Part shown: piece after piece, positions 34,108-42,967 of the stretch
Position numbering within the stretch: position 1 is the stretch's first letter
Layout of the letters: each line of letters begins with the position of its first letter
Assembly: GCA_000471045.1 (NCBI GenBank)
Contig: KI301992.1
Coordinates: 295,701-359,700 of the forward strand
Direction of reading: 5' to 3'
Length of the DNA stretch: 64,000 bases
DNA from: an actinobacterium LLX17
GTDB taxonomy: Bacteria > Actinomycetota > Actinomycetes > Propionibacteriales > Nocardioidaceae
Notes under the pieces: model-generated
What the model saw: only the letters and a program-made list of their open reading frames with translations
Database searches by the model: none
What the model was told of the DNA's origin: nothing
Program-made: the position numbers and the translations under genes

Positions 34108-34255
34108 CTGATCATGTCCGCAGGGGATGGATTCGTCTCACGCTCGGCTGATCGTTCGGTGGCGGGACGGGACCTTGGTGCTTTCGGGCCAGTGACGGTG
34201 GACCACCGTGCGCGTACCGTAACGAGAGGGAGATTGCGATGTCGCCACGCCGACA

Positions 34256-34271
34256 TAGTTCTAAAGAACTA
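34256..34271. promoter_or_regulatory. Palindrome in the flp promoter region
   Basis: TAGTTCT-AA-AGAACTA is a perfect 16-base inverted repeat in an A/T-rich patch about 115 bases before flp. A TAACTT hexamer at 34317 with ATGACA 17 bases before it is a candidate flp promoter. The palindrome may bind a regulator; none is identified. Confidence 0.6.
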
Positions 34272-34328
34272 CGGAAAGATGGCCCGTAACTTCCATGACA
34301 ACTGGGTCGTTGGACATTAACTTTGTTC

Positions 34329-34358
34329 TCAGGGAGCACCGCTTGAGGGAGCGGTGAG
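34329..34358 (+). promoter_or_regulatory. Leader hairpin, copy B (flp mRNA leader)
   Basis: CACCGCT (34337-34343), loop TGAGGG, AGCGGTG (34350-34356). Thirty bases match copy A with one change (C for T) that swaps a G-C for a G-U pair, so the stem is kept in both. It ends 26 bases before the flp start codon. Confidence 0.7.
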
Positions 34359-34384
34359 CAACACCACCACCAAGGGAGAACAAC

Positions 34385-34594
34385 ATGAACAAGCTCAACT
34401 TCGTCATGGCGTACGCGATGGCGACGCTGGTCGCCCCGAAGCGCGAGGAGAAGGGCGCGACCATCGTCGAGTACGCCCTGGTGATCGGCCTGATCTCGCT
34501 GGTCCTGCTCGTGTCGTGGGCCGCGCTCGGCCCGAAGATCTCGAGCATGGTCGACGGCATCAACTTCGGTGGCAGCGCGCCGGCCGCGACCTGA
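34385..34594 (+). CDS. flp: Flp-type type IVb pilin
   Basis: 69 residues. Prepilin cleavage site G24-A25 within REEKGATIVEYALVIGL; Glu29 is the mature +5 glutamate and Tyr30 the Flp tyrosine. One hydrophobic assembly helix and a short Gly/Ala tail. AAGGGAG lies nine bases ahead of the ATG. Major fibre subunit of the Tad pilus; the prepilin peptidase TadV is not in this window. Followed by a strong hairpin, so it is likely transcribed in excess of the downstream genes. Confidence 0.94.
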   Translation: MNKLNFVMAYAMATLVAPKREEKGATIVEYALVIGLISLVLLVSWAALGPKISSMVDGINFGGSAPAAT

Positions 34595-34635
34595 GCCTGA
34601 GGAGCGCTGGGCGCCAGCCTCGCTGACGCCACCCG

Positions 34636-34669
34636 GACGGGGTGGAGCCACCCGTGGCTCCACCCCGTC
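34636..34669 (+). terminator. Hairpin (attenuator/terminator) after flp
   Basis: Perfect 15-bp stem (34636-34650 with 34655-34669, arm GACGGGGTGGAGCCA), CCCG loop, followed by TGTTCATT. Partial termination here would give high pilin and lower levels of assembly proteins. Confidence 0.8.
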
Positions 34670-34712
34670 TGTTCATTCAGGTCGTTGGGAGGCGACCTGT
34701 TCGTTCCAAGTG

Positions 34713-34733
34713 CCCCCTGTGGTCCACAGGGGG
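34713..34733 (+). promoter_or_regulatory. Hairpin masking the tadE ribosome-binding site
   Basis: CCCCCTGTGG (34713-34722) pairs with CCACAGGGGG (34724-34733), whose 3' arm runs into the GGGGGAGGGAG ribosome site of tadE (ATG 34745). With a one-base centre it may instead form between strands, but as RNA a slightly opened loop would still cover the start of the Shine-Dalgarno region. Confidence 0.6.
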
Positions 34734-34744
34734 AGGGAGACACT

Positions 34745-35158
34745 ATGGACACCACCCTTTGCACCCCACGCGCGGCACGTGTGCGCAATGACCGCGGCGT
34801 CGCCGCCGTCGAGTTCGCCTTCGTGGTCCCGCTGCTCGTCCTGTTCATCTTCGGCATCATCGAAGGCGGAACGCGGTACGCGCAGCAGAGCCAGGTCAAC
34901 CACTATGCCTTCGTGGCAGCGCGCGACGTGGCCATCCAGCCGACGGCCAGCCCGGCGACGATCGTCGACGAGCTGAACGGCTCCGACTCGACGAGCTACG
35001 CCGTGAGCGTCCAGTACCTGCCGGCCGGTAGTACCTCCTGCTCGACGGCTGGCGCCGAGTCGGTGACCGTGACGGTCCAAGCCACCAAGACCTCGGCGAC
35101 CCGCATGTTCGGGGACTACACGCTCAGCGGCAAGGGAGTGGCACGATGCGAGAACTGA
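34745..35158 (+). CDS. tadE: TadE-like minor pseudopilin
   Basis: 137 residues. TadE core NDRGVAAVEFAFVVPLLVLFIFGIIEGG (landmarks RGVAAVEFAFVVPLL, FGIIEGG) with processing after Gly and the +5 Glu, then a C-terminal soluble part with two to three cysteines. Its last codons overlap the tadG start by 13 bases. Part of the pilus-biogenesis operon. Confidence 0.92.
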   Translation: MDTTLCTPRAARVRNDRGVAAVEFAFVVPLLVLFIFGIIEGGTRYAQQSQVNHYAFVAARDVAIQPTASPATIVDELNGSDSTSYAVSVQYLPAGSTSCSTAGAESVTVTVQATKTSATRMFGDYTLSGKGVARCEN

Positions 35159-36468
35159 TGGCCTACCTTGCCCATCCCCGCGAGGAGCGCGGTGCCAGCG
35201 CCGTCTTCTTCGCCATGTCGTTGATCATCCTCGTCGCCGGCCTCGGTCTGAGCGTCGACGTCGGCAACGTGGCCTACGAGCGGACCAAGGCGCAGCACGC
35301 CGCCGACACGGCAGCCCGCCAGCTGGCCTACCAGTGCGCCCGCTACCCCACGGGCCCGGAGTGCTCGGCGCTCCAGGAGACCGCCACGACCATCGCCGGC
35401 GAGTCGATCGACGGGGGCGCGGTCCTCGCGTCCCGGAACGACGTCGAGGACACCGTGACCGTCAGCGTCGACAAGACGATCGACACCCCCTTGCTCTCCA
35501 TGATCGGCGTCTCCACGAAGGACGTCGCCGCCACGGCCACCGCGCAGTTCGGTGTCATGCAACCGACCGAGGCGTACAACGTGCTGCCGCTCGGCGTGCA
35601 CTACTGCACCTGGAAGAACTGGAGCAACCTGGCCGGCACGTCGTCGGAGGACACCCGCAAGACCACGCTGCGCACCGATGCCCTTCAAGGGGTGGAGAAC
35701 CTGCTGGCGCCCGTCACGGGCAACCTGCTGGGCACCCTCGAGACCAAGCGCCTCACCGACCAGCTCGGCACCGACGCAGTGCAGCAGTGCAACGACGCGG
35801 ACGGCAACCAGATCCTCACGCTCAACGGCGCCTCATGGCTGACCGGCGAGACCGTGGTCACCAGCGTCGTGCAGGGACTCTTCGGGTGGGATGCCTCGAA
35901 GTGTGAGCTCGACGTCGACAGTGACCTCGAGACGTTCATCGGCGGCCTGGAGAACAGTGGGTTCATGCCGCAGGGCTGCCCGCAGCACTTCGGTCAGGGC
36001 AAGCTCGTCGACAAGGGCAAGACGATCCTCCTGCCGATCTTCAAGCCGGCGTCGCAGCTGCAGGACCGGCTCGACTTCAAGGTGCGTGCCTGCGCCGGCC
36101 TCTTCCCCTCGGGACAGACATGCGCCGAGGTGCCACCCAAGATCGGTGTGGACATCGTGGGCTACGCGCCGTTCAAGGTGACGGGCTGGAAGTACCCGGG
36201 CAACCCGTCGAACGTCGACAGCACCGTCGGATGCGCAGCCATTCCGCTCACTCTCAATCTCCGCAGTCTCATCGCGAACGTCCTCGGCGTGCTGGAGACG
36301 GTCGTCAACCTTCTGCTCGGAGCCATCGTGCCGACGAACCTCACAGCGTCGATCAGCTGCAACGGGCTCCAGGGCTACTTCACCAAGTCCTTCACCAAAG
36401 ACCCGAACTTCCAGTACGAGGCCGGGGGCGAGGACTTCGGGTCCAGCTACGCCTCACTCATCAAGTAA
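35146..36468 (+). CDS. tadG: TadG-like pilus-assembly protein, main locus copy
   Basis: 440 residues. N-terminal Tad domain (HPREERGASAVFFAMSLIIL, SVDVGNVAYERTKAQHAAD), then conserved blocks also in the orphan copy (YCTWKNWSNLAGTS, LTLNGASWLTGETV, CELDVDSDLETFIGGLENS, CNGLQGYFTKSFTKDPN). AAGGGAG is seven bases ahead of ATG 35146. Extracytoplasmic subunit of unknown detail in the Tad apparatus. Confidence 0.9.
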   Translation: MRELMAYLAHPREERGASAVFFAMSLIILVAGLGLSVDVGNVAYERTKAQHAADTAARQLAYQCARYPTGPECSALQETATTIAGESIDGGAVLASRNDVEDTVTVSVDKTIDTPLLSMIGVSTKDVAATATAQFGVMQPTEAYNVLPLGVHYCTWKNWSNLAGTSSEDTRKTTLRTDALQGVENLLAPVTGNLLGTLETKRLTDQLGTDAVQQCNDADGNQILTLNGASWLTGETVVTSVVQGLFGWDASKCELDVDSDLETFIGGLENSGFMPQGCPQHFGQGKLVDKGKTILLPIFKPASQLQDRLDFKVRACAGLFPSGQTCAEVPPKIGVDIVGYAPFKVTGWKYPGNPSNVDSTVGCAAIPLTLNLRSLIANVLGVLETVVNLLLGAIVPTNLTASISCNGLQGYFTKSFTKDPNFQYEAGGEDFGSSYASLIK

Positions 36469-36513
36469 GTCCCTCTGCACCATCCACTCCATCGATGAAG
36501 GGAAACCATCGAT

Positions 36514-37212
36514 ATGAACAAGCGCGTCATTGCCGCTGTAGGAGCCGCCGTCCTGGCAGCCCTCGGTGTCATCATCCTGATCGTCTGGGCCCAAGGGGCC
36601 AATCAGCGAGCCTACGAAGGTGCTGAGCTGGTGAGCGTGGTCCGCGTGACCGAGACGGTTCCGTCCGGCACCAAGGCCGCCGACCTGGCGACCAGCACCG
36701 AGACGGCCGAGCTGCCGGCCGATGCCATCCCCGACGGCGCCGTGACGGACCTCGCGGAGGTGCAGGGCCTGTCGACGTTGGCCGAGCTGCAGCCCGGGGA
36801 GGTTCTCGTCGAGGCCCGCATGGGCGCGGCCGGAGCCAGCGAGGAGAAGGGCGCCTCGGACGTGCCGCCGGGCCTGCAGGAGGTCTCGATCTTCCTCGAC
36901 AGCCAACGCACCGTCGCTGCCTCCATCAAGCCGGGCGACCGGGTCGGCGTGCTCGGCAGCTATGAAGCCGTCGGCGCGACGCCCACGAAGATCACCGACC
37001 TGCTGCTGCACGACGTGCTGGTGACGCGAGTCAACGGTGCCGTCGGGGAGGAGGCCGTCACCGGTCTCACCATCACCTTGGCCGTGAGCACCGTCGATGC
37101 CGAGCGCATCGTCTTCACCCAGGAGTGGGGTCGGATCTGGCTGACCCTCCAGAATGCCGACACGGCCAAGACGGGCGAGCGCATCATCCAGGATCTGGGG
37201 GTGCTCGAATGA
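36514..37212 (+). CDS. cpaB: CpaB/RcpC pilus-assembly protein
   Basis: 232 residues: TM (VIAAVGAAVLAALGVIILIVW) then SAF-like domain VVRVTETVPSGTKAADL, LSTLAELQPGEVLVEARMG and a RcpC domain (VSIFLDSQRTVAASIKPGDRVGVLG, TITLAVSTVDAERIVFTQEWGRIWLTL, cited in pieces). Periplasmic/cell-wall part of the Tad export channel. ATGA overlap with cpaE. Confidence 0.9.
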   Translation: MNKRVIAAVGAAVLAALGVIILIVWAQGANQRAYEGAELVSVVRVTETVPSGTKAADLATSTETAELPADAIPDGAVTDLAEVQGLSTLAELQPGEVLVEARMGAAGASEEKGASDVPPGLQEVSIFLDSQRTVAASIKPGDRVGVLGSYEAVGATPTKITDLLLHDVLVTRVNGAVGEEAVTGLTITLAVSTVDAERIVFTQEWGRIWLTLQNADTAKTGERIIQDLGVLE

Positions 37213-38408
37213 CCAAGGTCCTGATGCTGGCCAGCTCGCAGGAGCTGGTGGCCCGCGTGAACGTGCTGCCCGGCACCCAGGTGGTGGCGCTGGACGCCGC
37301 CACCGTGACGCCCGAGCGATTCGACCTGATGCGGAGCCTGGATCCCCAGAGCCTGCCCGACCTGATGGTGCTCGGTGAGCACCTGCCGGTCGATCGGGCC
37401 TTGGCGATCGCCCGTGATTCCGACCTGCGGTATCCCACGATCGACGTCGTCGTCGTCGGGGAACCCGAGCCTGGCCTGCTGGTCGAGCTCATGCGGGCGG
37501 GGGTCCGCGACGTGCTGGAGCAGGGCGTCGACGAGGAGCGGTTGCTCGCCATCATCCGGCGGGCCGACGTGCACCGCGCCGCCCCGCCCGTGCCGAGTGC
37601 TCCCGGCGCGCCGGCGGCACCGCCCAGCGACCCCGAGTTCTCCCGCGTCGTCACGGTGATCTCGCCCAAGGGCGGAGTGGGCAAGACGAGCATCTCCACC
37701 AACCTGGCCATCGCGATGGCGCAGAGTGCGCCGCAGGACGTCGTGCTGGTCGATCTCGACCTGCAGTTCGGCGACGTGGCGGCCACGCTCGACCTGGTGC
37801 CGACCCGGACGATGGAGGACGCGCTGTCGCCCGAGGCGGCCTCGGACACTCTCGCCCTGAAGACGATGCTGACGGTGCACCCGGCCGGTCTGTTCGTCCT
37901 GTGCGGGGCCGAGTCGCCGGCCGCCAACGAGGACGTGACGGCCGAGCAGGTGCGCCGCTTGTTGGCCCAGCTCTCGAGCCAGTTCTCGTGGGTCGTGGTC
38001 GACACGGCCGCCGGGCTGGACGAGCCGACGCTCGCCGCGCTCGACGTCACTGACGACGTGGTCGTGGTCTCGACGATGGACGTGGCCTGCGTGCGCAGCG
38101 TTCGGCGCGAGGTCGACCTGCTGAGCGACCTGGGACTGCTGCCGACGGCACGCACCCTGGCACTGAACCTGGCGGATCGGCAGAGCGGCATGAAGGTCAA
38201 GGACGTCGAGGCCGTCATCGGACTGCCGGTCGACATCGTCATTCCACGTTCCAGCGACGTGCAGCTGGCTGCCAACCACGGCCGGCCGATCATGCTGCGC
38301 AAGAAGCGCGGCGGTCCGTTCGTCAAGGCCATCAAGTCGCTCAGCGACCGGCTGCTGAGCCATGCGCCGCAGGCCGGGCACAAGCACAAGCGGCTGGAGG
38401 TGGCATGA
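37209..38408 (+). CDS. cpaE: CpaE/TadZ-type localisation ATPase
   Basis: 399 residues: receiver-like N-terminal domain (about 1-130, no clear phospho-Asp triad), Ala/Pro linker, then a ParA/MinD ATPase domain with VISPKGGVGKTSISTNLAIAMA (deviant Walker A), LVDLDLQFGDVAATL and VVVDTAAGLDEPTL. TadZ places the pilus machine at the pole. Coupled to cpaB and cpaF by ATGA overlaps. Confidence 0.92.
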   Translation: MTKVLMLASSQELVARVNVLPGTQVVALDAATVTPERFDLMRSLDPQSLPDLMVLGEHLPVDRALAIARDSDLRYPTIDVVVVGEPEPGLLVELMRAGVRDVLEQGVDEERLLAIIRRADVHRAAPPVPSAPGAPAAPPSDPEFSRVVTVISPKGGVGKTSISTNLAIAMAQSAPQDVVLVDLDLQFGDVAATLDLVPTRTMEDALSPEAASDTLALKTMLTVHPAGLFVLCGAESPAANEDVTAEQVRRLLAQLSSQFSWVVVDTAAGLDEPTLAALDVTDDVVVVSTMDVACVRSVRREVDLLSDLGLLPTARTLALNLADRQSGMKVKDVEAVIGLPVDIVIPRSSDVQLAANHGRPIMLRKKRGGPFVKAIKSLSDRLLSHAPQAGHKHKRLEVA

Positions 38409-39826
38409 GCATCTCCGATCGTCTCGCCACGGCGAAGCACCGCTCCGACGGCGACGTCGTCGCCCCGGCTCCCGTCGCGCCAGCCGCCGCACCTCCTCGC
38501 GCCCCTCGGGTCGCAGAGGCCACGGTGCACCCGCAGGCCACCGCCACTGACCCGTTGGCTGCAGTGCGCGCCAAGGTGACCGAGGAGCTGTTCCGCCGCA
38601 TCGGCAGCCGCATCAACGACTCCTCGCTGACCGAGGTCGCCTTGCACGAAGTGGTGCGCGAGGAGCTGATCGCCATCATCGGCGAGGAGCAGCTCCTGCT
38701 CACGGTCGACGAGCGCAACCGGCTGATCCAAGACATCGTCGACGACGCCCTGGGTCTCGGCCCGCTGGCGCGACTGCTGAAGGACAAGGCCGTCAGCGAG
38801 ATCATGGTCAACGGCTACGACCAGATCTACGTGGAGCGCGACGGCAAGATCCAGCTCAGCAGCTCGCGATTCGCCTCGGAGCTGCACCTGCGTCGCGCGA
38901 TCGAGCGCATCGTGAGCAAGGTCGGACGCCGCATCGACGAGTCTTCCCCGATGGTCGACGCGCGCCTGGCCGACGGATCCCGCGTCAACGCCGTGGTGCC
39001 ACCGTTGGCGGTCAAGGGTTCCGCGCTCACGATCCGTAAGTTCTCCGAGACGCCCCTGACGGTCCAGGACTTGATCAACTACGGATCCATGACACCGCAG
39101 ATCGCCGAGCTGCTGCGGGCGGCGGTCGAGGCGAGGCTCAACATCCTGGTGAGCGGTGGCACGGGCACCGGCAAGACGACGCTGCTCAACGTGCTCTCGA
39201 GCTTCATCCCCGAGGGTGAACGCATCGTCACGATCGAGGACGCGATCGAGCTCAACCTGCAGCAGGACCACGTGGTGCAGCTGGAGTCGCGGCCACCGAA
39301 CATCGAGGGGACGGGCGCCGTCTCGATCCGCGACCTCGTGCGCAACTCGCTGCGCATGCGGCCCGATCGCATCGTCATCGGTGAGTGCCGCAGCGGCGAG
39401 GCGCTCGACATGCTGCAGGCGATGAACACGGGCCACGACGGGTCCATCAGCACCCTGCACTCCAACTCGCCCCGAGACTGCATCGCGCGTCTGGAGACCC
39501 TGGTGCTCATGGCGGGCATGGACCTGCCGCTCCGTGCCATTCGAGAGCAGGTGGCCTCGGCCGTCGACCTCATCGTGCAGATCCAGCGTCTGCGCGACGG
39601 CACGCGGCGCATCACGCACGTCACCGAGGTCATCGGCATGGAGGGCGACGTCGTCACGCTCCAGGACGCCTTCCTGTTCGACTTCGCGGCCGGCGTCGAC
39701 GCCTCGGGCAAGTTCCTCGGCGTGCAGCAGCCCACCGGCGTTCGTCCGCGGTTCTCGGACAAGTTCGAGGAGATGGGCATCACCTTCGACCTCAACGCCT
39801 TCGCGACCCCGAGTCGGAGGCGATGA
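38405..39826 (+). CDS. cpaF: CpaF/TadA secretion ATPase
   Basis: 473 residues of the VirB11-like family: N-terminal helical domain, LARLLKDKAVSEIMVNGYDQIYVER, Walker A SGGTGTGKTTLLNVLSS, Asp box IVTIEDAIEL, Walker B RPDRIVIGECRSGEALDML and His box GHDGSISTLHSNSP. Powers both extension and retraction of Flp pili. ATG overlaps the cpaE stop; its own stop overlaps tadB. Confidence 0.95.
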   Translation: MSISDRLATAKHRSDGDVVAPAPVAPAAAPPRAPRVAEATVHPQATATDPLAAVRAKVTEELFRRIGSRINDSSLTEVALHEVVREELIAIIGEEQLLLTVDERNRLIQDIVDDALGLGPLARLLKDKAVSEIMVNGYDQIYVERDGKIQLSSSRFASELHLRRAIERIVSKVGRRIDESSPMVDARLADGSRVNAVVPPLAVKGSALTIRKFSETPLTVQDLINYGSMTPQIAELLRAAVEARLNILVSGGTGTGKTTLLNVLSSFIPEGERIVTIEDAIELNLQQDHVVQLESRPPNIEGTGAVSIRDLVRNSLRMRPDRIVIGECRSGEALDMLQAMNTGHDGSISTLHSNSPRDCIARLETLVLMAGMDLPLRAIREQVASAVDLIVQIQRLRDGTRRITHVTEVIGMEGDVVTLQDAFLFDFAAGVDASGKFLGVQQPTGVRPRFSDKFEEMGITFDLNAFATPSRRR

Positions 39827-40779
39827 CGATGTCCTCGTCCACGACTCTCATCATCGGCATCGTGCTGGTGGCCTGTGCCGTCGCGGCGGTCGCCTACGCA
39901 CTGTTCGGGTCGACCGCTCCCCGCATCTCCAAGGACCGGAGACGCGGCAGCACCGCTGTGCCGTCGGAGCCGTTGGGCGGTCGCATCTACAAGATGTTCG
40001 TCGACGCCATCGATCTGCTCCTGCGGCAGGGCGGATGGGTCCCGTTCCGGGCCGCCGAGCTGGAGGGTGCCGGCGTCCACCGGCCGGCCAGCGTCGTGCT
40101 GTCGTGGATCCTCATCGGCTCGGTGGGAGCCTTCCTCGCCGGCTTCGTCGTGCTCGGCGGGGTCCTGGGCGCGCTCCTGTCAGCGGCTGCCGTTCCCGTC
40201 GTCGCCAAGCTGGTGCTGAGGAGGCGCACGTCGAAGCGCCGCCGCAAGTTCGAGAACCAGCTGGACTCCACGCTGCGGATCCTCGCCTCGGCCATGCGAG
40301 CCGGGCAGAGCCTCACCATGGCCATGGCCTCCGTCGCCAAGGACGCCGAGGCTCCCATGTCAGAAGAGCTGCACCGCGTCGTCAACGAGAACCGCGTCGG
40401 CCGCGACCTGGTGGAAGCCATGCTGGAGTCGGCCGACCGGATGCACAGCGAGGACTTCCGGTGGTTCGCCGAAGCCGTCGCCGTGCAGCGCGACACCGGC
40501 GGCAATCTCAATGACATCATCGACGTGGTGGCCGAGACCATCCGTGACCGGTCCGAGATCCGGGCCAAGGTCGACGCCTACGCGTCGGAGGGCAGGGCGT
40601 CCATGTGGGTGCTGATGTCCCTCCCGGTCGCCCTGGCCATCCTCTACTCGTTCATCCGACCGGGTTACATGAACCCGCTCGTGGAGACCACCATCGGCCG
40701 GATCCTGTTCGGCAGCTCCGTCATCCTCTACGGCCTCGGCTACCTGTGGATGAAGAGCATCGTGGACGTCAAGGTCTGA
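39823..40779 (+). CDS. tadB: TadB inner-membrane platform protein
   Basis: 318 residues. T2SS-F domain with helices in GSVGAFLAGFVVLGGVLGALL and conserved FENQLDSTLRILASAMRAGQSLTMAM, VQRDTGGNLNDIIDVVAETIRDR. Ends with two TM helices. Ten bases before tadC. Assembles with TadC above CpaF. Confidence 0.93.
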   Translation: MTMSSSTTLIIGIVLVACAVAAVAYALFGSTAPRISKDRRRGSTAVPSEPLGGRIYKMFVDAIDLLLRQGGWVPFRAAELEGAGVHRPASVVLSWILIGSVGAFLAGFVVLGGVLGALLSAAAVPVVAKLVLRRRTSKRRRKFENQLDSTLRILASAMRAGQSLTMAMASVAKDAEAPMSEELHRVVNENRVGRDLVEAMLESADRMHSEDFRWFAEAVAVQRDTGGNLNDIIDVVAETIRDRSEIRAKVDAYASEGRASMWVLMSLPVALAILYSFIRPGYMNPLVETTIGRILFGSSVILYGLGYLWMKSIVDVKV

Positions 40780-40788
40780 GGGGGAGTC

Positions 40789-41664
40789 ATGGTCGTCATC
40801 GGCATCACATTCATCGCCCTGTCACTGGTCGCGCTCACCGTCGCCACCGGCGCCGTCGCGCTGCCCGACAGCATCGTCCGAGAGCGCCTGCTCTCGCGCA
40901 AGGCACCGGCTCTGGCGGACACCAGCAATCAGCGGATGCGTCAGGTCGACCGCCTGGAGGGCTCCGAGAAGTACGTCATGCCCGGCGGCATGTTCCGCCG
41001 GATCGAACGCAACCTCGTGCTGGCCGGTCACCCCGCCATGTGGACGACGCGCAAGATCGCGGCCGCCAAGGTGGTGCTTCCCATCGTCGTAGGTTTTCTG
41101 GCCGTCACGTTGGTGGCGGGTGACAGCGGGACGATGGTCAAGGTGCTGTCCATCGGGGCCGTCATCGTGGCGTACTTCGTGCCCGACCTGCTCATCAGCA
41201 GCAAGGCGAAGGAGCGCCAGGAGCAGATCCAGCGCGACCTGCCCGACGTGCTGGACAAGATCGTCATCTCGATCGATGCCGGGCTCGGCTTCGAGGCCGC
41301 CATGTCGAAGATCTCGCGCACGAGTGAAGGTCCGCTCGCCGAGGAGCTGGTGCGCACCGGCCAGGACGTCGCCCTGGGCATGGCGCGTCGCGACGCCTAC
41401 GAGGCGTTGCAGCGTCGCACCAGCTCAGAGGACCTCACGTCCTTCGTCCGCGGCGTCATCCAGGCCGAGGAGCACGGATCATCGATGTCGGCGATGGTGC
41501 GCATCCAGAGCAAGGAGATGCGGCTCAAGCGCAAGCTGCGGGCTGAGGGCAAGGCCGGCAAGGTCTCGGTCAAGCTGCTGGCACCGCTCATGGCCTGCAT
41601 CTTCCCCGTGTTGTTCGTCGTCGTGCTCGCGCCGGGGGTCATCAGCGCGATCGCCATGATGTAG
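40789..41664 (+). CDS. tadC: TadC inner-membrane platform protein
   Basis: 291 residues, T2SS-F domain: LPDVLDKIVISIDAGLGFEAAMSKI, LTSFVRGVIQAEEHGSSMSAMVRIQSKEMRLKRKLRAEG (cited by EEHGSSMSAMVRIQ) and final TM PVLFVVVLAPGVISAIAMM. Last gene of the Tad operon; a hairpin at 41777 follows. Confidence 0.93.
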   Translation: MVVIGITFIALSLVALTVATGAVALPDSIVRERLLSRKAPALADTSNQRMRQVDRLEGSEKYVMPGGMFRRIERNLVLAGHPAMWTTRKIAAAKVVLPIVVGFLAVTLVAGDSGTMVKVLSIGAVIVAYFVPDLLISSKAKERQEQIQRDLPDVLDKIVISIDAGLGFEAAMSKISRTSEGPLAEELVRTGQDVALGMARRDAYEALQRRTSSEDLTSFVRGVIQAEEHGSSMSAMVRIQSKEMRLKRKLRAEGKAGKVSVKLLAPLMACIFPVLFVVVLAPGVISAIAMM

Positions 41665-41776
41665 ACCTCGCCTCGGCGCCGCAAGGCGCTGGGGCTGTGG
41701 GGGCAGGTCGTTGCGTCGTTTCCCGCGCGGCGATCTCCAGGGGTATTCCCGGCCCCGGCCCCCCTGTAGGGGCGCA

Positions 41777-41809
41777 CCCGGGCCCGTCCGTGAGGGAGGC
41801 GGGCCCGGG
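41777..41809. terminator. Hairpin terminator at the end of the Tad operon
   Basis: Perfect 10-bp stem CCCGGGCCCG (41777-41786) with 41800-41809, loop 13 bases. Lies between convergent tadC and the HTTM gene; no T-tract. Confidence 0.7.
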
Positions 41810-41815
41810 ATCGCG

Positions 41816-42589
41816 TCATGTCGGTGCGGTCTCGACGGCCAGAGCCGGGCGAGTGAGCGCGAGCGGGTAGACGCTGACACAGAGCAGGGCGAAGCCCACG
41901 AAGACGAACGGCGCCGGCATCACCAGCGCGATCGAGGTGTGCAGTCCCAGACCGAGCACGATGGCCGCCAGCCTCACGCGGGGCAGCCACAGGCCGATGC
42001 TGATCGCGATCTCGGTGAGGATCGTCGCGGCAGCCAGCACGTGGAGCTGTGTGCCGCTCAGCTCGATCCATCGCAGGCCGTCCAGCTGACTGCCGCTCCA
42101 CCACTCGGGGTTGATCTTGCTGAGGCCCGCGAAGAGGTAGCAGGACGAGACCGCAGCGAGCATCAGCAGCTGCGGCCACCATGGGACGGCGTCAGGTCGA
42201 CTCGATGCGCCCGGTGCGAGCGCCGCGTCTGCCCGGGCGAACACCATGCCCGCACAGACGAGCAGGAGCAGAATGCGGTGATTGCTGTACAGCTGCTGGT
42301 CGGCCAGCAGCACCAGGCTCTCGGTCACCACGATGAGAGCGGCGCACCACCCCGGGCGGATCCCGACGACGAGACCGACTCCCGCCACGGCGCTCAGGAG
42401 CAGTGGCGCGATCCCCAGATCGTCGGCCCCGAGCCATGGCCCGGGGACAGGCACAGCCATCCGTCCCTCCGCAATGTGCAGCAAGATCACCGCGCCCTCG
42501 AGGGCGACGAGCAACGTCGCGAAGCCCAGCGCGATGCGGGTGACGGCGACCGGGCGAGGCGGGACGGTGAGGGAGATCAGGTCGGACAC
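41816..42589 (-). CDS. HTTM-domain membrane protein
   Basis: 257 residues with six or seven TM helices. The SSCYLFAGLSKINPEWWSGSQ and LAAATILTEIAISIGLWLP segments match the HTTM (vitamin-K-carboxylase-like) family found in many actinobacteria without known function. Start overlaps the upstream small gene by 13 bases, so the two are a unit. Confidence 0.82.
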   Translation of the reverse strand: MSDLISLTVPPRPVAVTRIALGFATLLVALEGAVILLHIAEGRMAVPVPGPWLGADDLGIAPLLLSAVAGVGLVVGIRPGWCAALIVVTESLVLLADQQLYSNHRILLLLVCAGMVFARADAALAPGASSRPDAVPWWPQLLMLAAVSSCYLFAGLSKINPEWWSGSQLDGLRWIELSGTQLHVLAAATILTEIAISIGLWLPRVRLAAIVLGLGLHTSIALVMPAPFVFVGFALLCVSVYPLALTRPALAVETAPT

Positions 42590-42921
42590 GTCAGCCGTCC
42601 CACGCGGTCGCCGCCGCGATCGGTCTGCCGCACCTCGACCGATGTGGCCTTGGGAAGGTGGCGGCAGAGGTGCGGGGGGAGGAGGGACGTCCAGTCGGTC
42701 TCGACCCGCGCGGACGCCACGAGTTCGTCGAGATCGACGCCGTGGTCAGCGCCGTCGGCGTCCTGCCAGGTGGCGCTCACCTCGCCGTAGCCCGAGTACA
42801 TCTGGAAGCCGAAGCGCGACGGGGCGGGCCCCGCCAGCAGCACGAAGGCCGGGACCACGAACATGGCCGCCGCCAGTCCGGCAACCAGGCGTGAGCGCCA
42901 GCTGGTGAGCGAGACCTGCAT
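42577..42921 (-). CDS. Small membrane-anchored hypothetical protein, partner of HTTM
   Basis: 114 residues from ATG 42921: TM (LVAGLAAAMFVVPAFVLLAG), then a soluble part with MYSGYG, VDLDELVASARVETDW and one conserved-looking Cys pair (LPPHLCRHL...RLTC). Genes with this layout commonly precede HTTM proteins. Function not known. Divergent from alkB across the operator region. Confidence 0.72.
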   Translation of the reverse strand: MQVSLTSWRSRLVAGLAAAMFVVPAFVLLAGPAPSRFGFQMYSGYGEVSATWQDADGADHGVDLDELVASARVETDWTSLLPPHLCRHLPKATSVEVRQTDRGGDRVGRLTCPT

Positions 42922-42967
42922 GGGCCGGATCGTAGGCGGCAGACGGGTCAGGCTTCGACTGCGCGAA

